A stretch of DNA of 64,000 nucleotides, taken from positions 385,501-449,500 of the forward strand of contig NZ_JPFK01000002.1 in NCBI RefSeq assembly GCF_000733475.1. Direction: 5' to 3'. Within the stretch, counting starts at the first letter, position 1; every line of letters starts with the position of its first letter. The notes under the pieces are model-generated. The model saw nothing but the letters and a program-made list of their open reading frames with translations, was not told the DNA's origin and did not search any database. Below are positions 16,003-25,557 of the stretch, one piece after another. A program made the position numbers and the translations under genes. This DNA comes from Mangrovimonas yunxiaonensis. GTDB lineage: Bacteria; Bacteroidota; Bacteroidia; Flavobacteriales; Flavobacteriaceae.

Positions 16003-18168
16003 TTAGTCTTTAACCTCACCTTTCAATTTAAACGCTGGATGCCCAGACTGCCAATAAAAAAACGAAAACACGTTTGAAAAATCGGTTAACGTTTGGGTAA
16101 TAGTAGTTCGGCCACCGTGCCCACCCTTAAAATTAGTTAAAAATAAAACCGGCGCGTCGCTACTGGTATCGTGTTGCATTTTGGCCGCAAACTTACTTGG
16201 TTGCCACGCAATAACCCTAGGGTCGTTTATACCGGCCGTAATTAAGGCTGCAGGATACTTTGTATTGGGTGTTAAATGATGGTAAGAATCCATAGCCAAC
16301 AGCCCCTCAAACTCTTTGGGGTCGGCTACCGTTCCAAACTCTGGCGTATTAACAGGCCCATTAGGGGTTTCTTCCATTCTAACGGGATTCATACACCCAA
16401 CCAATGGCGCTGCTGCCACAAACAAATCGGGACGCTCGGTAATGGATCGTCCAACAAAAATTCCGCCAGCACTACCACCAAAAATCGACATTTTTTCGGG
16501 CGAACTATACCCCTGCGCTATTAAATACTCGGCAGTTGCTATGGCATCTTTCCAGGTGTTGTGTTTGTTTGTCTTTTGCCCTGCTTTATGCCAAGCATCG
16601 CCCATCTCGCCTCCACCGCGAACATGAGGTACCGCCAAAACTCCGCCGTACAGCGTATAAGCTAATGTTATGGGACTAAAAAACGGCTCTATGGATATCC
16701 CATAAGACCCATAACCATAAATTGCGGCTGGGGTTTGTCCATTCATCTTTAAATTTTTATTGTGAATGATGGACACCGGAATCATTTCGCCATCGTGAGA
16801 CTTTACCAAAACCTCTTTGGCTACAAGGTCTTTTAACTCGGGATATTCGGCAGGCGTCGATAATGGTTGGTGTGTAAACGTATTTGATGCGGCATGGTAT
16901 AAAAACCGTTTGTTTGGGGAGGTCCAGCCAGCAATAGACACCCAAATATCGCTAAACTCGGCACCTTTAACCGATAAATTGGCTTGTCCTGCCGTAAAGG
17001 GTAGCTTTAATTCTTTTGGGTTTATTGTACCATGTGGCAAAAAATACACCTTGGCCTCAACACCATTTTTCACGGTGGTATAGTACAAACCATCTTTTGT
17101 TAGTTGAAAATCGGAAATAATTTCTGATTCGGACTCTTTTACAACTGTTTTGGCCTGCGATATGTTCAGATTGTCTACAGGAATGCTTATAATTTTATAA
17201 TTGGGTGCATCGTTATATGTTAAGCAATAAATATGTTTAGGATTTACCCTAACACTAACCACCTTATCATTTTTATTTATAACGTCTTCCCAATCAAATC
17301 CACCTGTTTTTGGGTCGCTTAAATGAATGCTTAAATTTTTATCTACCGAAAGCGCCAAAAGCATGTTCATGCTAATTTCTTTATTGTAATTTATAAACGG
17401 TATTTCCAGAGGTTTCATTCCTACCGTTTTAAAGTCTTCTGCCGAAAACACTTTTGTATCGTGGTCTTGTTGGGTACCAACAACATGCTCATAAACAGAC
17501 ATGTTTTTTAACCGGTTCATGTCGGTAACATCCTTTGTGTTTATTTTCGAATAAAAGAACGACCCACCGTTTAAATGCCAGGATATGCCCCAGGCAAGTT
17601 CCAAGACTTCATCATATTGCTCGCCCGATTCTTTAAACAAAAGCAACTCTGGGTTTTCCGAACCGTTTGCCGCCACACTTACGGCTATTTTATCGCCAGA
17701 AATATTAGGGGTTATAGAGGATATGGTGTAAATCTTATCGCTTGTGTTTTTGTACTTGGTGGGGTCGAAAAACAGCCTTTCGTTGCCTGCATACCCGTCG
17801 CGCCGGTACATTTTAGCAATCTCCTCTCCGGGCATGCGTTTCAGGTAGTAGTAAATGTTGGAATTGGTAATGTTTACGTTAAAAATAATGGCGGCACGCC
17901 TATCGACTAGCTCCTTCATTTTATTAAATAGTTCTTCCTTACCAGAAATTTGGTTTAAAACAGACGTCGCATAATTAGCATTATCTGTCATCCAGGTCAT
18001 CACGACCGGATCGTCTAAATTTTCTAGATATTGATAAGGATCCTCTAGTGTAACACCGTGATAGGTATTACTAACTTTTTTTTGGGGAAGCTGTTGGGGC
18101 TTTAAGGGTTCTTGAGCTGTTACAACCAAAGAAACTGTAAACAGCAAAGCGAGAAACAAGCTTTTCAT
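16003..18168 (-). CDS. Prolyl oligopeptidase (S9A family), secreted
   Basis: A 721-residue S9A serine peptidase with a signal peptide (MKSLFLALLFTVSLVVTAQ). The seven-bladed propeller spans roughly 75-440 and the alpha/beta hydrolase domain the rest. The catalytic triad is visible: S566 in GGSAGG, D649 in INDPRV and H684 in KGGHGG. Such enzymes cut short peptides after proline; the signal peptide points to the periplasm. Length is normal. Single gene between terminators. Confidence 0.95.
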   Translation of the reverse strand: MKSLFLALLFTVSLVVTAQEPLKPQQLPQKKVSNTYHGVTLEDPYQYLENLDDPVVMTWMTDNANYATSVLNQISGKEELFNKMKELVDRRAAIIFNVNITNSNIYYYLKRMPGEEIAKMYRRDGYAGNERLFFDPTKYKNTSDKIYTISSITPNISGDKIAVSVAANGSENPELLLFKESGEQYDEVLELAWGISWHLNGGSFFYSKINTKDVTDMNRLKNMSVYEHVVGTQQDHDTKVFSAEDFKTVGMKPLEIPFINYNKEISMNMLLALSVDKNLSIHLSDPKTGGFDWEDVINKNDKVVSVRVNPKHIYCLTYNDAPNYKIISIPVDNLNISQAKTVVKESESEIISDFQLTKDGLYYTTVKNGVEAKVYFLPHGTINPKELKLPFTAGQANLSVKGAEFSDIWVSIAGWTSPNKRFLYHAASNTFTHQPLSTPAEYPELKDLVAKEVLVKSHDGEMIPVSIIHNKNLKMNGQTPAAIYGYGSYGISIEPFFSPITLAYTLYGGVLAVPHVRGGGEMGDAWHKAGQKTNKHNTWKDAIATAEYLIAQGYSSPEKMSIFGGSAGGIFVGRSITERPDLFVAAAPLVGCMNPVRMEETPNGPVNTPEFGTVADPKEFEGLLAMDSYHHLTPNTKYPAALITAGINDPRVIAWQPSKFAAKMQHDTSSDAPVLFLTNFKGGHGGRTTITQTLTDFSNVFSFFYWQSGHPAFKLKGEVKD

Positions 18169-18341
18169 AATTTATGTGTTTAAAAAAGTTAAAATGGAGC
18201 TTACAAACTATTTTGAAGGGATATACAAGATACAAAAAAAACAAATACCATTTACGCCCTTTTAAAAAAACACCGCGCCTACATTACTGAAAAACAACCC
18301 AATAAACCTAAGCACCAGTACTCTTTTTGTAGAGGTAAAAT

Positions 18342-18373
18342 AAAAAAGCCGAAGCAATTGCTTCGGCTTTTTT
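18342..18373. terminator. Bidirectional terminator
   Basis: A 32-base palindrome (GCCGAAGCAATTGCTTCGGC with six-base A and T flanks) lies between the prolyl oligopeptidase promoter region and the end of the YceI operon. The segment 18169-18341 between it and the peptidase gene holds no other feature I recognise. Confidence 0.9.
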
Positions 18374-18390
18374 TTAGCTAGTTTGATGTG

Positions 18391-18969
18391 TTAACACCTA
18401 TTTAAGACCAAATCAAAATGTATTGTTATAACGTCTTTTACTTTTATTAACCCAAACACTTTTTTTGGGGGTTCTAGTTTAAAGTCGCTTATTTTTAAAT
18501 CTAATTGCCCTTTAACCCTAATACCGTTTTCTTTATTAATGTTTACTGGAATGTTGTAGGGTTTGGTAATGCCTGCCATATCTATTTGCAACTTGGCTTC
18601 TGCCACATTACCCGCAGCAGGATTTTGTTTTAATTCGTTTAATGTTAAAACAATTTGCGGGTAGTCTTCTGTTTTTAACAACTTATTAAAGTCGTTGTTT
18701 ATGCCTTTGCTCCCACAGTCAAAACAATTGTTATTTAAGGTAAGCTTGGCTTGCTTAAAAGTTAAGTTGTTAGAGTGTTTAACAAAGGTTACGGGTATTT
18801 TGCCTTTTAAGGCGTTTATGTCAAACTTGCAATTAAAGTCGCTTATGTTTGTGGTTCCTTCAACGTACAGTTTACTTTCTGGAGAGAGCAACACAGTCGT
18901 TTTTGTTTCATTTATTAGTGTAAATGACAATAGGGCAAATACTAAAAATAGACTTAAGAAACGTTTCAT
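18391..18969 (-). CDS. YceI family protein (second of the operon)
   Basis: A 192-residue secreted YceI protein: signal peptide about 1-20, then the lipocalin-like YceI barrel with VEGTTNISDFNCKF near the start and the C-terminal LDLKISDFKLEPPKK strand. YceI proteins bind polyisoprenoid lipids such as quinone precursors. Three cysteines (about 47, 108/111 region and the C-terminal residue) are unusual. It is the last gene of a three-gene minus-strand operon, 74 bases after the porin-like gene. Confidence 0.9.
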   Translation of the reverse strand: MKRFLSLFLVFALLSFTLINETKTTVLLSPESKLYVEGTTNISDFNCKFDINALKGKIPVTFVKHSNNLTFKQAKLTLNNNCFDCGSKGINNDFNKLLKTEDYPQIVLTLNELKQNPAAGNVAEAKLQIDMAGITKPYNIPVNINKENGIRVKGQLDLKISDFKLEPPKKVFGLIKVKDVITIHFDLVLNRC

Positions 18970-19043
18970 AACCTAAACTTTAATAGTAAGCCCTACAGAC
19001 AGTTGCTATGCCTGCAGAGCTTACAAGTAAAATTAACACTTTT

Positions 19044-20375
19044 TTAGAAGCTTATTACTGCTTCAACTATTAAACCATCGAATTTACCGTCATATAATAT
19101 ACTTGTTTCTGGGTAACCATCATAGCTTTGAGAAACATATTCTACTTTAGCTAGAATGTTTTTGGTCATAAACCAACCCGCAGACAATTGTACTCTGCTA
19201 ATGTCTACATCGTTATCAAAAGTCATTTCAGAACTTACGGTGTTGTAACGACCACCTACATAAAAGTTTTCTGTTTGTCCGAAGCGGTAAATCACCTCAC
19301 CTGCTAATTGTGTTGTACTACGGTTATCATCAGCATCGTTTATGCCGTCGCCATTATTATCTTCAGAAGCTGCTCTACCTTTAGCCAATTCTACAGTTCC
19401 GAAAAACTCTAAGCCTTGGTATTTTACAAATGGGTTAAACATTACAGCAGTAATTCTATTTCTGAATCCTGGATCGAAACGACCAGAACGGAAAGGGCTA
19501 GAGGCACCTGCATCAACATCTTCCATTACAAAATAGTATCTAGATCCTGCGCGGTCTGCGGTATATAAATAGTTGCTTGGCACATAGCCTGTTGTTAAAA
19601 CAGATCCTGTTAATCTAAATCTAAAGTCTTCTGTAAATTGGTTGTCATATCCTAATTTAGCTAAGAAAGAAGCGCCACCAGTTTTATCGTTAGCACCTGT
19701 GGCTACAGACTGGTTTAATTTCCCGTTGCTAAAACCAATCATTCCTATAAACCCATTGCGTTGGTAGTAAAGCTCGGCACCTACTTCTGTTGTAAAGGCA
19801 TCCATAATTAGGTTCCCTACAAAGGGGTTGTGCATGGCTTGGGCGTTGTCTGTTCTTCTAAAGTGGGCATCACCATAGTTGTTTTCCATGTGACCAACTT
19901 TAATTGTAGTATATTTCATAATATCTGACAACAGACCTTCCTTAATAAAATCTAGGTTGTCTATTTGGAAATACCCGCCTTTTACATAAGGTTCTGGGTG
20001 GTGGCGAGAAGACAGATACGTTCTTAAGTGCATTCTCACACCTTTTGCCAAGGCAACATCTAAATCTAAGTTGGCAGTAGCTAAGTTAAAGTTGTAGCCA
20101 ATCCCTTTAAGTTCCTTAACAACACCATTATCGATATTTTGTTGTGAAACACCATTTTCATGGTCTATCGCTTGGAACTGTAGTGTTGATGACCCACCAA
20201 TTCTTACTTTTACTTTTTCGAAAGTAGATACGGTGTCTTTTGGTGCTTCAAAAACATTAATCCCATTTTTATCTGGTTGTCTGTAATTGTCTAGTTTTCT
20301 GTTTTGCGCAAATACTGTAGTTACGCCTAAGATTAGGGCTATTAAGAATAGCGAACGTTTAATTGTCGTTTTCAT
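19044..20375 (-). CDS. Outer-membrane porin-like protein
   Basis: A 443-residue protein with signal peptide (cleavage near A23) and alternating amphipathic strands ending in an aromatic-poor but typical beta terminus (GLIVEAVISF, with C-terminal phenylalanine). It lacks a plug or SusC/TonB features. DGINDADDN near residue 360 resembles a calcium-binding loop. This is most likely a beta-barrel porin of the phosphate-selective or OprD-like general type. It sits between two YceI genes, 26 bases from the upstream one. Confidence 0.75.
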   Translation of the reverse strand: MKTTIKRSLFLIALILGVTTVFAQNRKLDNYRQPDKNGINVFEAPKDTVSTFEKVKVRIGGSSTLQFQAIDHENGVSQQNIDNGVVKELKGIGYNFNLATANLDLDVALAKGVRMHLRTYLSSRHHPEPYVKGGYFQIDNLDFIKEGLLSDIMKYTTIKVGHMENNYGDAHFRRTDNAQAMHNPFVGNLIMDAFTTEVGAELYYQRNGFIGMIGFSNGKLNQSVATGANDKTGGASFLAKLGYDNQFTEDFRFRLTGSVLTTGYVPSNYLYTADRAGSRYYFVMEDVDAGASSPFRSGRFDPGFRNRITAVMFNPFVKYQGLEFFGTVELAKGRAASEDNNGDGINDADDNRSTTQLAGEVIYRFGQTENFYVGGRYNTVSSEMTFDNDVDISRVQLSAGWFMTKNILAKVEYVSQSYDGYPETSILYDGKFDGLIVEAVISF

Positions 20376-20401
20376 AATTATTGTGTTTAAGTGTTTTTCT
20401 T

Positions 20402-20980
20402 TTAGTTAAAAACTGTGTTAAATTTAATTGTGATATCGTCTCCTGTTTTTATTGAGCCTAACAACGCTGTTGGCGGCTCTATGTTGAAGGTTGTCATTTT
20501 TAAGGCTTTCTTTCCTGTTAGGGTTACAACACCGTTGCTTTTCTCTAAACGCAGCGGTAGCTCTATGGCCTTTTTACTTCCCGCTATGGTTAAATCGCCC
20601 ACAACTACCACATTGTAAAAGTTGCCTTCTTTTTTACTAGACTTTAATTTTGAAAAGTTAAAGGTTATGGTTTTGTAATCATCGTAGTTTAACGCGTTTC
20701 GGGTATTTTTATCCATCGCAGACTTGCCACTTTTTAGGGCATTTACATCAAAGGTCATTTTAAGCGTTTGAATTGTAAGTAAGTCGCCCGCTTCTATTTG
20801 AAGGCTTCCACTTTGCTTCTCGGCATTAATTTCCCAATCGTGCAAACTAGATGTTCCTAAAACTTTTAATGTTGATTTTTGATTGTCTACAGTAAAATTT
20901 TGAGCCACTAAATCTAACGGCATTACTAAGCCAAAAAGAACAACTGCTACCAGTACTCGAATAAATTTTAATTGTGCCAT
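20402..20980 (-). CDS. YceI family protein (first of the operon)
   Basis: A 192-residue YceI protein starting at the ATG at 20980 (MAQLKFIRVLV...), which gives a proper signal peptide; an in-frame start 96 bases upstream would not. Motifs LKVLGTSSLHDWEINAEK and the C-terminal ALKMTTFNIEPPTALLG are classic for the family. It heads the YceI-porin-YceI operon. Predicted role: periplasmic binding of an isoprenoid or related hydrophobic molecule. Confidence 0.92.
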   Translation of the reverse strand: MAQLKFIRVLVAVVLFGLVMPLDLVAQNFTVDNQKSTLKVLGTSSLHDWEINAEKQSGSLQIEAGDLLTIQTLKMTFDVNALKSGKSAMDKNTRNALNYDDYKTITFNFSKLKSSKKEGNFYNVVVVGDLTIAGSKKAIELPLRLEKSNGVVTLTGKKALKMTTFNIEPPTALLGSIKTGDDITIKFNTVFN

Positions 20981-21097
20981 GATATTTGTTTTAATGTTAC
21001 ACTGCAAAGTTCCTCTTAAAAACAATATTAGAATATGACATAAGTCATAAACCACACAAAACACTAAAAACCACACTATTAAGTAGTAATTTTTAAC

Positions 21098-21128
21098 AAA
21101 AAAAGCCCGAGCATTGCTCGGGCTTTTT
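21098..21128. terminator. Terminator of trxB
   Basis: Arms AAAAAGCCCGAGC and GCTCGGGCTTTTT with loop ATT form a strong hairpin with flanking A- and T-runs immediately downstream of trxB. Confidence 0.9.
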
Positions 21129-21145
21129 TAAATATTTAGTTCCTT

Positions 21146-22126
21146 TTAATTATACGTAGACGTGCTTACTTCGAACGTAGAATCTTTTGCTGCCAAATAA
21201 CGCTCTGCATCTAGAGCTGCCATACAACCTGTTCCTGCAGCCGTAATGGCTTGACGGTAAACATGATCGGCGGCATCGCCACTAACAAAAACACCTTCTA
21301 CATTGGTTCTAGTCGTACCGGGCTCGTTAATAATATAGCCTGTCTCATCTAGGGTTAAGTAGTCTTTAAAAATATCGGTATTAGGTTTATGCCCTATGGC
21401 TACAAAAAAGCCTGTAGCAGGAATGTCTATAACCTCGCCCGTTTTATTGTTCTTGGCGCGTACACCGGTAACCACTTGGCCATCGCCTAAAACCTCATCA
21501 GTTTCTGTATTTAATAAAATTTCTATATTCTCGGTGTTGCGTACACGAGCTTCCATAATTTTCGAAGCTCTAAACGCATCGCGACGTACCAGCATGGTTA
21601 CTTTTTTACAAAGCTTTGATAAGTAATGGGCTTCTTCGCAAGCCGAATCGCCTGCTCCCACAATAACCACTTCTTGGTTGCGGTAGAAAAACCCATCGCA
21701 AACGGCACAGGCCGAAACACCACCACCTAGTTTTAGGTATTTTTGCTCGGACTCTAAGCCTAAATATTTAGCTGAAGCACCTGTTGAAATAATAATGGTA
21801 TCGGCATGTATTTCCTTTTCATCGTTTACCCATACTTTATGTACATCGCCAGAAAAATCGACCTTGGTAATCCAACCGCCTCTTACATCTGTTCCAAAAC
21901 GCTCGGCTTGTTTTTGTAGTTCCATCATCATTTCCGGTCCTGTAATCCCATCAGGATAACCAGGGAAATTTTCAACATCGTTTGTTGTTGTTAATTGTCC
22001 TCCTGGTTGCGCCCCTTGGTACAACACAGGGCTCATGTTGGCTCTAGCTGCATAAATGGCCGCTGTATAACCTGCAGGGCCAGAACCTATAATCAAACAT
22101 TTTACTTTTTCAATAGTATCAGACAT
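21146..22126 (-). CDS. trxB: Thioredoxin-disulfide reductase
   Basis: A 326-residue FAD/NADPH flavoenzyme that reduces thioredoxin. FAD motif GSGPAG is at 14-19, the redox-active CAVC at 140-143, and the NADPH motif GAGDSA at 157-162; the C-terminal FAD segment is GVFVSGDAAD. I chose the ATG at 22126 (MSDTIEKVK); an upstream ATG adds nine residues of no value. It is transcribed alone, with a TACTTTTG promoter-like element 25 bases upstream. Confidence 0.96.
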   Translation of the reverse strand: MSDTIEKVKCLIIGSGPAGYTAAIYAARANMSPVLYQGAQPGGQLTTTNDVENFPGYPDGITGPEMMMELQKQAERFGTDVRGGWITKVDFSGDVHKVWVNDEKEIHADTIIISTGASAKYLGLESEQKYLKLGGGVSACAVCDGFFYRNQEVVIVGAGDSACEEAHYLSKLCKKVTMLVRRDAFRASKIMEARVRNTENIEILLNTETDEVLGDGQVVTGVRAKNNKTGEVIDIPATGFFVAIGHKPNTDIFKDYLTLDETGYIINEPGTTRTNVEGVFVSGDAADHVYRQAITAAGTGCMAALDAERYLAAKDSTFEVSTSTYN

Positions 22127-22150
22127 AATTATATCTTTAATTTTACAAAA

Positions 22151-22158
22151 CAAAAGTA
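22151..22158 (-). promoter_or_regulatory. Predicted -7 element of trxB
   Basis: The minus strand reads TACTTTTG, fitting TAnnTTTG, with a leader of roughly 18 nt. No clear -33 box. Confidence 0.4.
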
Positions 22159-22287
22159 GGTTTTTTGATGCTAACCTTACATATAAGTTATCAACAGTTT
22201 TAATAGCATGATAGGCTTATTTTATACGATAATACGCGCTTACTCTCAAAAAACTTTTTTAAATTAAGTTCAAAACACAAAACAACC

Positions 22288-23649
22288 ATGGCCACAACAA
22301 TTACCACCACAAACCCCTATAACAACGCTCCCTTAAAAACATATGCGCTTAATACAAACAAAGAAATAGCGCTCATATTAGAACAAGCCCAAACCACGCA
22401 ACACAAATGGCAAGCCACTAAAATAAAAGTGCGCACCAAGTTGTTGAAAAAACTAAAACACGCCCTTTTAAATGAAAAAGAAACTTTAGGCAGTCTGGTA
22501 ACCCAGGAAATGGGCAAGCCTATTTCGCAAAGCATTGCCGAAATTGAAAAATGTGCTTGGCTATGCGACTTTTACCGTAAAAACACCGAAGATTTCCTAG
22601 CAGACGCACTTATTAAAACCGATGCTCATGAAAGTTTTATAAGTTACGATCCTCTAGGCGTTATTTTAGGCGTTATGCCCTGGAACTACCCCTTTTGGCA
22701 AGTGTTTCGTTTTGCCGTACCAACGCTCATGGCAGGCAACACCACACTATTAAAACACGCCTCTAATGTTACGGGTTGCGCACTAGCCATACAACAGCTT
22801 TTTGAGACTGCCGGATTTCCTAAAGGCTGCCTCCAAACCGTTCTAGCAGATCACCAACAGGTTGAAAACCTTATTGAGGATCACAGGGTTAAAGCCGTAT
22901 CGTTAACCGGTAGCGAACTCGCGGGCAGAAAGATTGCCGAAATTGCCGGAAGAAACCTAAAAAAATGCGTCCTGGAATTAGGCGGAAACAATGCCTGTAT
23001 TGTACTTGCCGATGCAGATTTAAACACCCATCTCGACACCATGGTCTCTGCCAGAATGCAAAACACCGGGCAAAGCTGTATTGCTGCCAAACGGTTTATT
23101 GTTGAAGCCCCTATTTACGAGGCCTTTTTAGAAAAATTTAAACATAAGGTGGCCGAGCTAAAAATTGGCGACCCTAACGATCCCGACACACAAATTGGAG
23201 TCATGGCCAGAATAGATTTGGCCGAAACCCTACAAAAACAGGTAGAAGAATCTGTGAAACTAGGCGCAACCATAGCCTATGGTAATACCAGAAAAGAAGC
23301 GTTCTACCAACCTACAATACTAACAAACGTATCTAGCGAAATGCCCGTTTTTAACGAAGAAACCTTTGGCCCGGTAGCTGCTATAATAAAAGCAGAAAAT
23401 GCCCAAGAAGCCTATGCCCTTAACGCAGCAACACGATTTGGTTTGGGCACTATGGTCTTTACAGAAAATACCCATGCGGCCCTAAATAATACCGACTATA
23501 TTGAAGATGGCGCCTACTTTATAAACGACATGGTAAAATCTGACCCCAGATTGCCCTTTGGCGGCACCAAAGCTTCCGGTTACGGCCGAGAGCTTTCGCA
23601 AGAAGGCATTTTTGCGTTTGTCAATAAAAAAACCGTGTATTTAAAGTAA
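22288..23649 (+). CDS. Succinate-semialdehyde-type NAD(P)+ aldehyde dehydrogenase
   Basis: A 453-residue aldehyde dehydrogenase with catalytic C264 (GQSCIAAKRF) and general base E230 (LELGGNN). The length and the short N-terminus, together with PWNYPFWQVFRFAVPTL, place it with the Sad/YneI-like succinate-semialdehyde dehydrogenases, which lack the longer N-terminal part of GabD. Substrate assignment is by family resemblance only. No neighbouring gene of GABA metabolism is present. A weak hairpin (23649-23667) follows. Confidence 0.88.
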   Translation: MATTITTTNPYNNAPLKTYALNTNKEIALILEQAQTTQHKWQATKIKVRTKLLKKLKHALLNEKETLGSLVTQEMGKPISQSIAEIEKCAWLCDFYRKNTEDFLADALIKTDAHESFISYDPLGVILGVMPWNYPFWQVFRFAVPTLMAGNTTLLKHASNVTGCALAIQQLFETAGFPKGCLQTVLADHQQVENLIEDHRVKAVSLTGSELAGRKIAEIAGRNLKKCVLELGGNNACIVLADADLNTHLDTMVSARMQNTGQSCIAAKRFIVEAPIYEAFLEKFKHKVAELKIGDPNDPDTQIGVMARIDLAETLQKQVEESVKLGATIAYGNTRKEAFYQPTILTNVSSEMPVFNEETFGPVAAIIKAENAQEAYALNAATRFGLGTMVFTENTHAALNNTDYIEDGAYFINDMVKSDPRLPFGGTKASGYGRELSQEGIFAFVNKKTVYLK

Positions 23650-23723
23650 CCCTAACCTATTTAGGGTGAGGGTTTCATTTCGTTTATTTTAACTATATTG
23701 GGTGACCAATTTTTTTTAAACGT

Positions 23724-24971
23724 ATGAAACAATTTTCCCTTTTTTTACTTTTTATTGCTGTTATTATGGCATGTAGTAAAGACGATGAACCAACCACACC
23801 AACGACACCAAATTGCCAGTCTCCAGAGAACATTGTAACAACCAACCTAACCGCAACAAGTGCTACCCTGCAATGGGATGCATCTAGCAATGCCAATTCA
23901 TATCAAATCGAGTATGGCTTAAGCGGTTTTACGCTAGGACAGGGAGACATTCGCACCTCAAACACAAACACAATAACGCTATCTAATTTAGATGGCAACA
24001 CAACATATCAGGTTTATGTAACTGCTATATGTGGCAACAATAACGAGAGTGCACCTTCGCAGGTGTTTAATGTTACAACCCATGTGCCCAATGTGGTGCC
24101 GGAGTTTCTTCCTAATTTATCAGACTTAAACCTATACACCGGAAATTTAGCCAACTTAATTCCTAGCAGTAAAACCTTTATGTACGAATTAAACACTCCG
24201 CTATTTACCGATTACAGCCACAAACACCGCCTTATTGCCCTGCCAGAAGGCACAACAATGACTTATATTGACGACTTACTTCCAGAATTTCCCGACAACA
24301 CGGTAATCTCCAAAACATTTTACTACAACAATAACGAACAGGACGAAACCGAAGGAAAAACCATTATTGAAACCCGGGTTTTAATTAAAAAGAATGGCCT
24401 TTGGCAAAGCGGAAACTACAAGTGGAATGCAAACCAAACCAATGCAACTTTAGATAATACCACAAGCACAACAGCCATTAGCTATACCGATGCCTCTGGG
24501 AACACTCAAAATGTAAATTACGTAATTCCTTCAAGCCAAGACTGTATAACTTGCCACAGCAATAACAACACCATGTTGCCTATTGGCCCAAAACTTAGAA
24601 ACCTAAAACGGGACAACCAACTTCAAGCCTTAATAAATGGCAATTACATTAGCAATTTAACCGATGCGGCTTTGGTGACGGCACTGCCCAATTGGGACGA
24701 CAACACGTTTTCTTTGGAAAAACGGGCGCGTGCCTATTTTGATGTAAACTGCGCACATTGCCACAGCACTGGCGGCTCTTGTGAAAACGAATCGTTTTTA
24801 AGATTGCGTTATGAAACCCCTTTTAATGATACCAACATTTACGAAAGCAATACTGCTATTAACTACCGAATGGCTTTCTACCAAAACGGCCTAAGTATGC
24901 CCTTAATAGGAACAACCATGGCTCACCCCGAAGGCTATGCCCTAATTTCGGCCTATCTGGATACTCTGTAA
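23724..24971 (+). CDS. Fibronectin type III lipoprotein with haem-binding CxxCH motifs
   Basis: A 415-residue lipoprotein (lipid C17 after LLFIAVIMA). Residues about 32-118 form a fibronectin type III domain (ATSATLQWDASSNANSYQIEYG). The remainder carries two c-type haem motifs, CITCH at 274-278 and CAHCH at 343-347, with a possible distal methionine in GLSMPLIGTTMAHPEG. The C-terminal part resembles domains annotated as hypothetical or SO2930-like dihaem proteins. It could carry electrons at the cell surface, but no partner genes adjoin. Transcribed alone. Confidence 0.8.
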   Translation: MKQFSLFLLFIAVIMACSKDDEPTTPTTPNCQSPENIVTTNLTATSATLQWDASSNANSYQIEYGLSGFTLGQGDIRTSNTNTITLSNLDGNTTYQVYVTAICGNNNESAPSQVFNVTTHVPNVVPEFLPNLSDLNLYTGNLANLIPSSKTFMYELNTPLFTDYSHKHRLIALPEGTTMTYIDDLLPEFPDNTVISKTFYYNNNEQDETEGKTIIETRVLIKKNGLWQSGNYKWNANQTNATLDNTTSTTAISYTDASGNTQNVNYVIPSSQDCITCHSNNNTMLPIGPKLRNLKRDNQLQALINGNYISNLTDAALVTALPNWDDNTFSLEKRARAYFDVNCAHCHSTGGSCENESFLRLRYETPFNDTNIYESNTAINYRMAFYQNGLSMPLIGTTMAHPEGYALISAYLDTL

Positions 24972-25074
24972 AACACTAAAAATGTTAAGATTAGTGTTAA
25001 ATCACGATTTTGTTTTAAACCTCTTTACTGTCTTGAGGTCTTAAGCATATAAGAACCCTTAAAAACACATACAC

Positions 25075-25515
25075 ATGAAAAAATTAGTTCTCATAGCTTT
25101 AGCACTTATGGCATTTACGGCAAACGCCCAAGAACGCAAAAATCACGACAAGCCTAATTTCACCCCTGAAGAGGTAGCCGAATTAAGAACAAAACAAATG
25201 ACCCTCGACTTAGATTTAACCGAAGCGCAGCAAAAACAAGTCGGTAAAATAAATCTTGAAGAGGCGACATTCAGGCATCAAAAAAGAAGTGCGATGAAAA
25301 CAGGGGAAGCTTCAGAAAAACCTTCAAAAGAAGCGCGCTTAAAAATGAAACATGAAATGCTTGATCGCCAGATTGAACTTAAAGCCAAAATGAAACAGGT
25401 TTTAAACGAAAGCCAATACGAAAAATGGGTTGAAAAACGTGAAAGCAAAAAACAACGCCACATGAAACGCCATAAAAAGGACGGCACTAAAAAATTGCAA
25501 CGTAAAATAGATTAA
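25075..25515 (+). CDS. Spy/LTxxQ-like periplasmic protein
   Basis: A 146-residue protein with signal peptide (MKKLVLIALALMAFTANA) and a long helical, highly charged body with the LTEAQQKQV motif (about 43-51) and a C-terminal Lys/Arg/His-rich tail. It resembles Spy/CpxP-like or DUF4890 proteins of Bacteroidota, which are thought to be periplasmic chaperones or metal-responsive. A distant relation to the protein at 36360-36713 is possible. Confidence 0.75.
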   Translation: MKKLVLIALALMAFTANAQERKNHDKPNFTPEEVAELRTKQMTLDLDLTEAQQKQVGKINLEEATFRHQKRSAMKTGEASEKPSKEARLKMKHEMLDRQIELKAKMKQVLNESQYEKWVEKRESKKQRHMKRHKKDGTKKLQRKID

Positions 25516-25517
25516 AC

Positions 25518-25550
25518 AAAAAAAGCATTGGGATGTCCAATGCTTTTTTT
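25518..25550. terminator. Bidirectional terminator
   Basis: Fourteen-base arms (AAAAAAAGCATTGG and its complement) with loop GATGT lie between the convergent Spy-like gene and hemL. Confidence 0.9.
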
Positions 25551-25557
25551 TATATGG

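Noticed and set aside
23649-23667. Terminator after the semialdehyde dehydrogenase gene
   Set aside because: ACCCTAA/TTAGGGT forms a weak stem and no T-run follows closely; left as a possibility only.
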